From Sarcina sp. DSM 11001 (GTDB lineage: Bacteria > Bacillota > Clostridia > Lachnospirales > Lachnospiraceae), in assembly GCF_900101015.1 (NCBI RefSeq), contig NZ_FNFZ01000011.1:62001-126000 (forward strand): 64,000 bases of DNA, read 5' to 3'. Position numbers and translations under genes: made by a program. Below, one piece after another: positions 25,499 through 33,486 of the stretch (positions within the stretch are counted from its first letter, which is position 1; each line of letters begins with the position of its first letter). The notes beneath the pieces are model-generated. The model was not told the DNA's origin and made no database searches. It saw nothing but the letters and a program-made list of their open reading frames with translations.

Positions 25499-26833
25499 AT
25501 GCGCAATGTGTATTCGGTCTCCAGGATCAATGCCTACATCCGCCGCATGTTTTCAGAGGATTACCTGCTCAGGAATGTGCTGGTCCGCGGGGAAGTGAGC
25601 AACTGTAAATACCATGCTTCGGGTCATATATATTTTACGCTGAAGGACGCCTCCGGGACGTTGTCCTGCGTCATGTTCGCAGGCCGTCGAAGGGGGCTTT
25701 CTTTTCCCATGCAGAACGGGGACCAGGTGATCGCCGAGGGGACGGTCGATGTTTATGAGCGCGCGGGGAGTTATCAGCTCTACGTGGTCAGGATCGTCCG
25801 TGACGGGGTCGGAGAGCTGGCGGAGAGATTCGAGCTTCTCAAAAAGAAACTGCTGGAGCAGGGGATGTTCGATGAGTCCTATAAACAGCCCGTTCCCCGC
25901 TATATCCGTACTCTGGGAGTAGTGACAGCTTCCACAGGGGCAGCTGTGCGGGATATCATCCAGATTTCCAAAAGACGCAACCCTTATATCAGGATCATCC
26001 TCTATCCAGCCATTGTACAGGGAGACGCGGCGCCGGACAGTATTGTCCGGGGCATCCGGACGCTGGACAGGCTCGGGGTCGATGTGATCATCATCGGGCG
26101 CGGGGGAGGATCCCTGGAGGACCTGTGGGCCTTCAATGAGGAGCGGGTGGCTGAAGCTGTCTTTGAATGTATGACACCCATCATCTCCGCCGTCGGCCAT
26201 GAGACGGATACGGTGATCACAGATTTTGTCGCCGACCTCCGCGCGCCTACGCCGTCAGCCGCAGCGGAGCTCGCTGTCTTTGACTACCGGCGCTTTCAGG
26301 ATGATCTCGATGCTTACCGGAAAAGTCTGGACGATGCCTTTGCCCAGACAGTACTCGCTCGCAGGAACAGCCTGCGGCAGGCAGAGCGGTCCCTGCGCCA
26401 CCTCTCTCCGGACGCGAGGATCCGGGATCAGCGGATGAGGACGGACCGGGCTTTTGAACAGATCGACCGCCTGATGCAGGACCGGATCGACAGCCTCCGC
26501 AGGGAGGCGATGCAGAAGGACCGGCTCGACCTCCTGATCAACGGAGCTCTGCAGGCGGCGAAAAGGCAGGTACCGGACCGGACAGATCTGGACCGCCTGA
26601 TGGAGATCCGCCTGTCGGACAAAAGGCATTCTCTGGAGCTGCTGGCAGGATCCCTGGCCCATCTCTCTCCGCTGGCGAGACTCTCCGGCGGCTACGGCTT
26701 TGTGTCGGAACCGGGAGGAAAGGCAGTCCGCAGCGCCGGCCAGCTCAGACCCGGAGACAGGTTCTGCGTCCGCTTTCGCGACGGCAGTGTCGACGGCAGT
26801 GTCGACGCTGTTCATCCGTTAACCATTCTTTAA
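25499..26833 (+). CDS. xseA: Exodeoxyribonuclease VII large subunit
   Basis: The catalytic and DNA-binding subunit of ExoVII, which degrades single-stranded DNA. The 444-residue protein starts with an OB-fold (GEVSNCKYHASGHIYFTLKD). The catalytic core follows with TASTGAAVRDIIQISKRRNP, IIIGRGGGSLEDLWAFNEE and SAVGHETDTVITDFVADLRA. A long coiled-coil helix and a C-terminal segment complete it. I start at ATG 25499, just after the nusB stop with GAGG eight bases upstream; longer in-frame starts overlap nusB. xseB follows. Confidence 0.96.
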   Translation: MRNVYSVSRINAYIRRMFSEDYLLRNVLVRGEVSNCKYHASGHIYFTLKDASGTLSCVMFAGRRRGLSFPMQNGDQVIAEGTVDVYERAGSYQLYVVRIVRDGVGELAERFELLKKKLLEQGMFDESYKQPVPRYIRTLGVVTASTGAAVRDIIQISKRRNPYIRIILYPAIVQGDAAPDSIVRGIRTLDRLGVDVIIIGRGGGSLEDLWAFNEERVAEAVFECMTPIISAVGHETDTVITDFVADLRAPTPSAAAELAVFDYRRFQDDLDAYRKSLDDAFAQTVLARRNSLRQAERSLRHLSPDARIRDQRMRTDRAFEQIDRLMQDRIDSLRREAMQKDRLDLLINGALQAAKRQVPDRTDLDRLMEIRLSDKRHSLELLAGSLAHLSPLARLSGGYGFVSEPGGKAVRSAGQLRPGDRFCVRFRDGSVDGSVDAVHPLTIL

Positions 26834-26895
26834 GATCAACTATTCTCCATAATTGACCGTTCTTCAAGTCCGGACCGGACAGAAAGAGTTTACAG

Positions 26896-27315
26896 ATGAG
26901 TCAGAAGGATCTAAATTACACCGCGGCAGAGCCCTTTAATGAACAGGACCCCTTTACAGACAGCACCTTTACAGGCGGTCCATTTACAGATGCCCCTGCT
27001 GCGGGCGGCCCTTTTTTGGAAGGCCCTTTTACCCAGGGACCGGCTTCCCGGGAGGCTCCTGAACCCGGTGCTCAGGAAATATCCGGGGCGGCTGAGGAGG
27101 ATCTGCCTGTGGAAGAGGCATTTGCCAGGCTCGAGCAGCTGATCCGGCGGATGGAATCGGAGGACATTTCCCTCGAGGATTCCTTCGCCTGCTATGAGCA
27201 GGGGATCCGTCTCGTGCGCTACTGCAATGAGCGGATCGACCAGGTGGAAAAGAAGGTGCAGATACTCCGGGGAGAAGGGTTTTCCCAGTCTCCGCCTGAC
27301 AGCAGGGAGGGATAA
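26896..27315 (+). CDS. xseB: Exodeoxyribonuclease VII small subunit with N-terminal extension
   Basis: XseB subunits coat the XseA coiled coil. The canonical helical-hairpin core is residues 67-127 (EEAFARLEQLIRRMESEDIS, then LEDSFACYEQGIRLV). It is preceded by about 66 extra residues of low complexity in which Pro-Phe recurs (PF at about 13, 19, 29, 39 and 44, often as GGPF or GPFT). Known XseB proteins are about 70-80 residues. The ATG at 26896 has only a weak SD (GAAAGAG), so a downstream start cannot be excluded, but no better start lies right before the core. The gene ends two bases before ispA. Confidence 0.88.
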   Translation: MSQKDLNYTAAEPFNEQDPFTDSTFTGGPFTDAPAAGGPFLEGPFTQGPASREAPEPGAQEISGAAEEDLPVEEAFARLEQLIRRMESEDISLEDSFACYEQGIRLVRYCNERIDQVEKKVQILRGEGFSQSPPDSREG

Positions 27316-27317
27316 GA

Positions 27318-28265
27318 GTGAATTCAGAGAAGAAGCTTTCGGAAGAACAGTTTTCGCAGATCATGGACGGTCTGGTGGAGGAATGTGAAGATGTCCTTCG
27401 CAGATTCCTGCCCGACCCGGACCACATGCCCTCCGGCGAGGAACCGGCGGCTACTGTCGCCTCCGCCATGCGCTACAGCACGATGGCCGGAGGCAAGAGG
27501 CTCAGACCCCTTCTGATCGCCAGGATCAGTGATCTCTACGGGGGAGACCGGCAGCTGGCGGAGCCCTTTATGGCAGCCCTGGAGATGATCCACACCTATT
27601 CGCTGGTGCATGACGATCTCCCGGCCATGGATGACGACGACTACCGCAGGGGCAGGAAGACCACCCATATCGTCTACGGTGAGGGAATGGCGGTCCTGGC
27701 AGGGGACGGGCTCCTCAATTTTGCCTATGAGACTGCCGCAGCGGCATTTGACGCGGCCGGCACTCCTGAACAGACACAGGCTGTGGTGCGGGCGCTCCGC
27801 GTCCTGATGCGCAACGCCGGCATTTACGGCATGGTGGGAGGGCAGTGCGCTGATCTCGAGGCGGAGAATTCCGGAACAGCGGTGACTCCTCAGCTTTTGG
27901 AGTACATCCACAGCCACAAGACTGCCTGCATGATCCAGAGCGGCTTTATGATCGGCGCGATCCTGGCGGGCGCCCCGCAGGAGGACATCCTCAGGCTCGA
28001 AAAAATCGGCCGCAGCATCGGGATCGCCTTCCAGATCCAGGATGACATCCTCGATGTCATCGGGGACAGCGCCGAACTGGGCAAAACTGTCGGAAGCGAT
28101 GAGAAGGATGGGAAGGCGACCTATGTGACCCTTCATGGACTGGAAAAGGCCGGCAGGGATGTGCGCGCCCTCACTGAGGAAGCCATGGCAGACCTGGAGG
28201 CCCTTTCGGTCAGGGATGACTTCCTTACCGGACTGGTGCAGAAGCTCGTCTCGAGAAAAAACTGA
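27318..28265 (+). CDS. ispA: Polyprenyl (farnesyl/geranyl) diphosphate synthase
   Basis: A short-chain trans-prenyltransferase that elongates DMAPP with IPP to geranyl/farnesyl diphosphate. The first aspartate-rich motif is DDLPAMDDDD near residue 98, followed by YRRG; the second is QIQDDILDVIGD. The chain-length region before the first motif (EMIHTYSLVH) fits an FPP synthase. GTG 27318 is preceded by AGGGAGG. The 315-residue length is slightly above the family norm. In many Firmicutes dxs lies between ispA and tlyA; here it is missing. Confidence 0.93.
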   Translation: MNSEKKLSEEQFSQIMDGLVEECEDVLRRFLPDPDHMPSGEEPAATVASAMRYSTMAGGKRLRPLLIARISDLYGGDRQLAEPFMAALEMIHTYSLVHDDLPAMDDDDYRRGRKTTHIVYGEGMAVLAGDGLLNFAYETAAAAFDAAGTPEQTQAVVRALRVLMRNAGIYGMVGGQCADLEAENSGTAVTPQLLEYIHSHKTACMIQSGFMIGAILAGAPQEDILRLEKIGRSIGIAFQIQDDILDVIGDSAELGKTVGSDEKDGKATYVTLHGLEKAGRDVRALTEEAMADLEALSVRDDFLTGLVQKLVSRKN

Positions 28266-28409
28266 GAAAGAAACCGGAGATCAGGCCGGAGCATCAGCTA
28301 TATCAGGGAATCCATATTTAAGGAAAACTTTAAAGATTTAATTTTTTGAGAAAATAATAAACAGAATTTTTTTAAAAATAGAGATTGAGAAAGAAAGGGC
28401 GCCGCGATA

Positions 28410-29228
28410 ATGAAAAAGAGGCTGGATGTCCTGCTGACGGAACGGGGACTGGCTCCCTCCAGGGAAAAGGCAAAGGCCCTGATCATGGCAGGCATCGTCT
28501 TTGTAGATAATCAGAAAGAGGATAAGCCCGGGACTGCGTTTCCGGAAGAAGCAGTCATCGAGGTCCGGGGCCAGGGGCTCAGGTATGTCAGCCGGGGAGG
28601 TCTGAAGCTGGAGAAAGCACTGCAGTGCTTTCCGATCAGGCTCACAGGCCGGGTCTGTATGGATATCGGCGCATCGACAGGAGGCTTCACGGACTGTATG
28701 CTCCAGAACGGCGCGGCGAAGGTCTATGCCATTGACGTTGGCTACGGGCAGCTCGACTGGAAGCTCCGTGAAGATCCCCGTGTCATCTGCATGGAAAAGA
28801 CCAATTTCCGGTATGTGAAGCCGGAGGACCTGGATCCGGAATTTAGACCGGACTTCGCCAGCGTGGACGTATCCTTTATTTCTTTGTCTAAGATCCTGCC
28901 TCCTGCCGCCGCCATCCTGCCTGAAGGCGCTGAGATGGTGTGCCTGATCAAACCGCAGTTTGAAGCTGGCAGGGAGAAGGTGGGCAGGAAGGGTGTCGTC
29001 CGGGATCCCGGGGTACATGCCGAAGTCATTGAGCAGTGCCTTCGGACAGCTGAGGAGAATGGTTTTGCCGTAAAGGGGCTGACCTGGTCTCCGATCAGGG
29101 GACCTGAAGGAAATATTGAGTATCTGATGTATCTTAACCGTCAGAGCGGACAGGGAACGGCTGATGATTGTGCGGCGGATCCGGATACGATCCGGGAACT
29201 GGTGCGCAGGTCCCATGAAGAGTTATGA
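28410..29228 (+). CDS. TlyA-family rRNA (cytidine-2'-O)-methyltransferase / S4-FtsJ protein
   Basis: A 272-residue protein with an N-terminal S4 RNA-binding domain (KKRLDVLLTERGLAPSREKA, then VDNQ). Its FtsJ-type Rossmann methyltransferase domain has the SAM motif MDIGASTGGFTDCML near residues 88-102 and IKPQFEAGR. TlyA proteins methylate 2'-OH groups in rRNA; the Bacillus homologue YqxC sits in this same gene order. A GAAAGGG sequence precedes the ATG. The 144-base gap after ispA is AT-rich and holds nothing recognisable. Confidence 0.92.
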   Translation: MKKRLDVLLTERGLAPSREKAKALIMAGIVFVDNQKEDKPGTAFPEEAVIEVRGQGLRYVSRGGLKLEKALQCFPIRLTGRVCMDIGASTGGFTDCMLQNGAAKVYAIDVGYGQLDWKLREDPRVICMEKTNFRYVKPEDLDPEFRPDFASVDVSFISLSKILPPAAAILPEGAEMVCLIKPQFEAGREKVGRKGVVRDPGVHAEVIEQCLRTAEENGFAVKGLTWSPIRGPEGNIEYLMYLNRQSGQGTADDCAADPDTIRELVRRSHEEL

Positions 29229-29259
29229 GGAGGACGGTTCCGGACCGGTTTAAGCCACT

Positions 29260-30111
29260 GTGAGTATAGAGCGTTTTTTTATCATTGCAAACAGAGACAA
29301 GGACAAAAACCAGACCTTTTCAGAACAGGTCAGGAAGTTCGTCCTGGAAAACGGGAGAGACTGCCGCATTGCTTTCACGGATGAGGAGCGCATGGAAATG
29401 CGCTATCTTTTGAGGAAAGATCTGGACGGCGTGATCGTTCTCGGCGGAGACGGGACTGTCCTGGAGGCTGCCCATCTGACAGCCGGGACCGGGACCCCTA
29501 TCGTCGGGATCAATATCGGTAATCTGGGGTATCTCGCCGAGATAGAGAACAGAAACTGGCAGCAGGCCATGTACAGTGTCCTGAACGGAGATTATGAAAT
29601 AGAAAACAGGATGATGCTGCAGGGTTATGTCGAGGACAGCGGGAGAACACCCTATCCAGGAGCCTCCGGGCGGGCGCTCAACGATATCGTCATCACCCGC
29701 AACCGCGGGCTTCAGGTACTGAAATTCAGAGTCTATGTGGACGGGCAGTTCCTCAACCGCTTCAGCGCGGACGGGATCATTGTCTCGACGCCGACCGGAT
29801 CCACGGCCTACAGCATGTCTGCGGGGGGGCCTATTGTGGAGCCCAAAGCCAGGATGATCCTGATGACCCTGATCAGTCCGCACACGCTCAACAACAGGAG
29901 TATCGTCTTATCCGCGGATGACCATATCGTGATCGAGATGGAGCAGCCGGAACACGGGAGGATCCTGTTTGCGGAATGTGATTTTGACGGGACCGGCAAT
30001 ATGGGGCTCCAGGGAGGGGACCGGATCGTGATCTCTGCGGCGCCCGAACCGACCAGGCTGATCCGCCTGAGCAGGCTGAGCTTCCTGGAGACGCTCCAGA
30101 GAAAGATGTAA
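29260..30111 (+). CDS. nadK: NAD kinase
   Basis: The enzyme phosphorylates NAD to NADP. The catalytic GGDGT motif is at residues 62-66 in VIVLGGDGTVLEAAH. The NE-type region has lost some canonical letters but keeps GRALNDIVITR, and SADGIIVSTPTGSTAYSMSAGGPIV is the second conserved block. The product is 283 residues. The start GTG 29260 lacks a close SD; the GAGGAGG upstream is over 20 bases away, so the start is somewhat uncertain. Its last seven codons including the stop are duplicated in the spacer before argR. Confidence 0.93.
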   Translation: MSIERFFIIANRDKDKNQTFSEQVRKFVLENGRDCRIAFTDEERMEMRYLLRKDLDGVIVLGGDGTVLEAAHLTAGTGTPIVGINIGNLGYLAEIENRNWQQAMYSVLNGDYEIENRMMLQGYVEDSGRTPYPGASGRALNDIVITRNRGLQVLKFRVYVDGQFLNRFSADGIIVSTPTGSTAYSMSAGGPIVEPKARMILMTLISPHTLNNRSIVLSADDHIVIEMEQPEHGRILFAECDFDGTGNMGLQGGDRIVISAAPEPTRLIRLSRLSFLETLQRKM

Positions 30112-30133
30112 GCGCTCCGGAGAAAAATGTGAA
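30092..30133 (+). repeat. 21-bp in-frame duplication of the nadK 3' end
   Basis: The segment at 30092-30112, ending in the nadK codons AGA AAG ATG TAA, is copied at 30113-30133 with a few changes and ends AAA ATG TGA in the same frame. The copy therefore carries a second in-frame stop 21 bases after the first. Confidence 0.85.
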
Positions 30134-30153
30134 AGGGGATATAAGCTGAGAAT

Positions 30154-30606
30154 ATGAAAAATAAGCGTCACGAGGCAATACTGGAGATCATACAGCAAAA
30201 GAACATTGCTACACAGGAAGAACTGCAGAAAGAATTGTGTACGCGGGGGTTTGCAGTAACACAGGCGACTGTATCACGCGATATTCGAAGGCTTCATCTC
30301 ATGAAACAGCAGGTGTCAGGCGGCAGAAATATTTATGTCCTTCCGTCCGGGAAAGGGGATCAGGAGAACAGCAGGCTGATCCGTGTCCTGAGGGATTCCG
30401 TCAGGGGAGTTGACAGCGCCCAGAACATTCTGGTGATCAGAACAGATGCCGGAATGGCAATGGCTGCGGCTGCCGCGATCGACAACCTGACGATCACCGG
30501 AATACTGGGGTGTATCGCCGGAGATGATACGATCATGGCTGTCCTGCAGTCGCCGGAGGCGGCAGAGCAGGCATGTGAGAAGCTCAGACAGGATCTGCAG
30601 GATTAA
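30154..30606 (+). CDS. argR: Arginine repressor ArgR/AhrC
   Basis: A 150-residue hexameric regulator of arginine synthesis and breakdown. The N-terminal winged helix has ILEIIQQKNIATQEELQKEL and ATVSRDIRRLHL, the recognition helix. The C-terminal domain has the arginine-binding stretch GMAMAAAAAIDNL followed by GCIAGDDTIMAV. The nadK-argR-recN order matches Bacillus and Clostridium. An AAAGGGGA site precedes the ATG. No arginine biosynthesis genes are in the window, so its targets lie elsewhere. Confidence 0.95.
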   Translation: MKNKRHEAILEIIQQKNIATQEELQKELCTRGFAVTQATVSRDIRRLHLMKQQVSGGRNIYVLPSGKGDQENSRLIRVLRDSVRGVDSAQNILVIRTDAGMAMAAAAAIDNLTITGILGCIAGDDTIMAVLQSPEAAEQACEKLRQDLQD

Positions 30607-30614
30607 AAACACCG

Positions 30615-30655
30615 GGATAAAAATAACGGAATAAAAATAACGGAATAAAACAAAA
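30615..30655 (+). repeat. 14-bp tandem repeat before recN
   Basis: GGATAAAAATAAC at 30615, GGAATAAAAATAAC at 30628 and GGAATAAAACAAAAA at 30642 form a short array starting nine bases after the argR stop. Confidence 0.85.
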
Positions 30656-30705
30656 ATCAGGATTTGCAGATAAGCACTTTCTTTACAGGTCCTAAGGAGG
30701 AATGT

Positions 30706-32391
30706 ATGCTTCTGAGCCTTCATGTTAAAAACCTTGCCCTGATCGAGGAGGAGGAAGTGACCTTTACGGACGGCCTCAACATATTGACGGGCGAGACGGG
30801 GGCAGGAAAATCGATCATCATCGGATCCATTAATCTGGCGCTGGGCGCGCGGGCGGACAAAAATATCATCCGCACAGGAGCGGACTATGCCCTGATCGAG
30901 CTGACCTTTCAGGCGGATCATCCGCGTCAGCTCCAGAAACTGGAGGAATTCGGTCTCTTTCCGGAGGAGGACAATATCATCCTGATCAAACGCAGGATCC
31001 TTCCATCGAGGAGCATCTGCTCGATCTGCGGCGAGACAGTCCCGCTCAGACAGCTCAGGGAAGTCGGCGGGATGCTGATCGATATTTACGGCCAGCGGGA
31101 AAACCAGAGACTTCTGCAGAGAGAAGCCCAGAGAAGGACCGTGGATGAATATGGCGGCAGCGAGACCGCCTCTCTTCTGGAAGAAACCTCCAATGCTTAC
31201 CACAGGTGGAAAAAGCTGTCGGACGAGTGGGACAGAGACGATATGGATGAATCCGCCCGTCTGAGAGAACTGGACCTTCTGACTTATGAGGCAGATGAGA
31301 TTGAAGCGGCCGCCCTCAGAGAAGGAGAGGAGGAGGAGCTCTCCCGTGAGCAGAAAAAGCTGGGAAGCTTCCGGCGGATCTCGGAGGCGGCGGGAAATGC
31401 CTATGGCCTCACCTCCGAGGAAAGCGCCGCCTCAATGATCGGACGGGCCTGTCGGGAGATCTCCTCAGTCTCCGGGATCGACGAAGGCCTCGACAGCCTG
31501 GCAGGACAGCTGTCCGACATCGACGGTCTCCTGTCTGATTTTAACAGGAGCCTCAGGGATTATATTGAAGGACTCACCTTTGACCCCGCCAGGCTTGCGC
31601 AGATAGAAGACAGGCTTGACATTATACGCAGGTGCATGGATAAATACGGCGGATCGGTCGGGGAGATTCAGAAGGCCCTTGAAGAGCGCAGGGACAGGAT
31701 TAGCTTCCTGGAAGCCTACGAGAAGCGCCGCGCCGCTCTCTCCGAAGACCTCACCGCAGCCCGCGCCGATCTGGAAAAAGCTTGTTCCACGCTGACAAAA
31801 GCAAGAGAAAAGGCGGCTCTGTCTTTCGCGGAAGCCATGAAGGAGGCGCTGCTGGAGCTGAATTTCCTGCGTGTCGAGTTCGCCATCAGGGTGGAGCCTG
31901 ACCGGGACCGTCCCGGTCCTGAGGGCTGGGACCATGTTTCCATGCATATCTCCATGAACCCGGGCGAACCCCTGCGTCCTCTGGAACAGATCGCCAGCGG
32001 AGGAGAGCTCTCAAGGATCATGCTCGCCCTCAAGACAGTCTTTGCCGGAAAGGACGAGCTCTACAGCTTTGTCTTTGACGAGATCGACACAGGGATCAGC
32101 GGACAGACCGCCTGGAAGGTATCCGGCAAAATGGGAAGACTGGCCAGGGAACACCAGATCCTCTGTATCACCCATCTTCCGCAGATCGCTGCCATGCAGG
32201 ACAGCCATTTCCTGATCGAAAAAAAGGCGGAGGAGGACAGCACTGCGACGCATATCCGCAGACTTTCGCCTGAAGAGAGCGACCGGGAGCTGGCAAGGCT
32301 TCTGGGGGCGGGGGAGATCACCCCGGCTGCCCTTGAAAACGCAAGAGAGATGAAGCAGACGGCCGAAATGGAGAAACACCCGGCAGTCTGA
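30706..32391 (+). CDS. recN: DNA repair protein RecN
   Basis: RecN is an SMC-like ATPase in double-strand break repair. The 561-residue protein has Walker A GETGAGKS at residues 29-36 in LNILTGETGAGKSIIIGS, a central coiled-coil region, the ABC signature IASGGELSRIMLALK, and Walker B FDEIDTGISG. ATG 30706 lies just after AAGGAGGAATGT with good spacing; an earlier in-frame start includes the SD itself. It closes the Asp23-recN block and is followed by a terminator. Confidence 0.96.
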   Translation: MLLSLHVKNLALIEEEEVTFTDGLNILTGETGAGKSIIIGSINLALGARADKNIIRTGADYALIELTFQADHPRQLQKLEEFGLFPEEDNIILIKRRILPSRSICSICGETVPLRQLREVGGMLIDIYGQRENQRLLQREAQRRTVDEYGGSETASLLEETSNAYHRWKKLSDEWDRDDMDESARLRELDLLTYEADEIEAAALREGEEEELSREQKKLGSFRRISEAAGNAYGLTSEESAASMIGRACREISSVSGIDEGLDSLAGQLSDIDGLLSDFNRSLRDYIEGLTFDPARLAQIEDRLDIIRRCMDKYGGSVGEIQKALEERRDRISFLEAYEKRRAALSEDLTAARADLEKACSTLTKAREKAALSFAEAMKEALLELNFLRVEFAIRVEPDRDRPGPEGWDHVSMHISMNPGEPLRPLEQIASGGELSRIMLALKTVFAGKDELYSFVFDEIDTGISGQTAWKVSGKMGRLAREHQILCITHLPQIAAMQDSHFLIEKKAEEDSTATHIRRLSPEESDRELARLLGAGEITPAALENAREMKQTAEMEKHPAV

Positions 32392-32404
32392 CAAAAGGAC
32401 AAGA

Positions 32405-32433
32405 GGACAGGGGTTATTTCCCCTGTCCGGTTT
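32405..32433 (+). terminator. Terminator after recN
   Basis: GGACAGGGG (32405-32413) pairs with CCCCTGTCC (32420-32428), followed by GGTTTCT. The T tract is weak but the position, 13 bases after the recN stop, fits. Confidence 0.65.
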
Positions 32434-32437
32434 CTAT

Positions 32438-32566
32438 AGGGACTTTAAGTGGTACTTTAAAGTGGTATTTTAAAGTGGTATTTTAAAGCGGTATTTTAAA
32501 GCGGTACTTTAAAGCGGTACTTTATATCAGTTTTTTAAATCAGTACTTTAAATCAGTATTTTAATC
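32438..32566 (+). repeat. 13-bp TTTAAA-containing tandem array
   Basis: GGTATTTTAAAGC-type units begin at 32451, 32464, 32477, 32490, 32503 and 32516, an exact 13-bp period. Three or four decayed copies then continue (TCAGTACTTTAAA type) to about 32566. A longer imperfect repeat with TTTTTTGAGGACT follows at about 32570-32620. This fills the 285-base gap between recN and the DUF1836 gene. Confidence 0.93.
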
Positions 32567-32676
32567 GGGGCTTTTTTGAGGACTCCCATGAAGGATTTCA
32601 TGGGGACCTTTTTGAGGACTTCTGCAGGGACGATCTGCGGGCAGGTCCTGAATGCGGAAAGGAGGGAACAGGTGTA

Positions 32677-33405
32677 ATGAACAGACAGTCTGAAGAGATG
32701 CGCAGGGAGCTGGATCAGATCTTTGAGGCCTTTCCCTATATACGCAAAGAGGATATCCCGGCGATCGATCTCTACATGGACCAGGTCACGACCTTTCTGC
32801 AGAGAAACCTCAGCGGACTCTCCCGCGATCCGGACGGGGACAAGTTCCTGACGAAGACTATGATCAATAACTATGTCAAGAACAAGGTCCTGATCCCTCC
32901 GGTCAAAAAGAAATACAGCAGGGACCACCTGATGCTGCTGATCATGATCTATTATCTGAAGAGCTTTCTGTCCATCGGCGATATCCGGTCGGCGATCACG
33001 CCGGTCATGGAACGATACGCGTCCCCGCCTGACGATCCTGCGGAGCGCAAAAAGGAAGCCCAGACGAAAAAAAAGGAACGGGCGGAGAGAACGGCATCCA
33101 GGGAGGAAAGGCAGCAGAGGGCGGAAAAGGGAAACCGGAAGCCGGCTGAACAGCACGCGGACCCGGCAGGAGCCGGTCAGGGACTGGGAAAGATCTACGA
33201 CCGGGTCATCGGGGAGATCTTTGAGGGGCTTCCCGGGATCAGAAAGGATATTGAAGAGCAGATCGAGTATGCGGAGAATGATTTTGTCCTCGCGCCGGAG
33301 GAAGACCGGCCCATGCTGCAGCGCTTTTCCCTCATCTGCAGACTCAGCTCGGAGATCTACGTGCGGAAACTGTTTATTGAAAAACTGCTGGACAGCGGAG
33401 AATGA
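32677..33405 (+). CDS. DUF1836 domain protein
   Basis: A 242-residue protein with the DUF1836 signature: FLTKTMINNYVKNKVLIPP, then KKKYSRDHLMLLIMIYYLK. This region resembles a MerR-like winged helix-turn-helix, so a DNA-binding role is possible but unproven. The domain is interrupted by a highly charged Lys/Glu/Arg/Gln stretch at about residues 115-171 before resuming with YDRVIGEIFEG. AAAGGAGGG precedes the ATG. The last nine codons are duplicated downstream. Confidence 0.8.
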   Translation: MNRQSEEMRRELDQIFEAFPYIRKEDIPAIDLYMDQVTTFLQRNLSGLSRDPDGDKFLTKTMINNYVKNKVLIPPVKKKYSRDHLMLLIMIYYLKSFLSIGDIRSAITPVMERYASPPDDPAERKKEAQTKKKERAERTASREERQQRAEKGNRKPAEQHADPAGAGQGLGKIYDRVIGEIFEGLPGIRKDIEEQIEYAENDFVLAPEEDRPMLQRFSLICRLSSEIYVRKLFIEKLLDSGE

Positions 33406-33476
33406 CGAACATCTGTCCGGAAGGGGTAGACGGCAGAAAAACTGCTGTTGAAAAACTGCCGGACAGCGGAGAATAA
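33378..33476 (+). repeat. Duplicated 3' end of the DUF1836 gene
   Basis: The 28 bases at 33378-33405, ending the gene with GACAGCGGAGAATGA, recur at 33449-33476 with two changes, ending in TAA instead of TGA. A partial copy (GAAAAACTGCTG) lies between them at 33436-33447. The second copy ends a few bases before the pcrA ribosome binding site. Confidence 0.88.
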
Positions 33477-33486
33477 TGGTAGGAAT

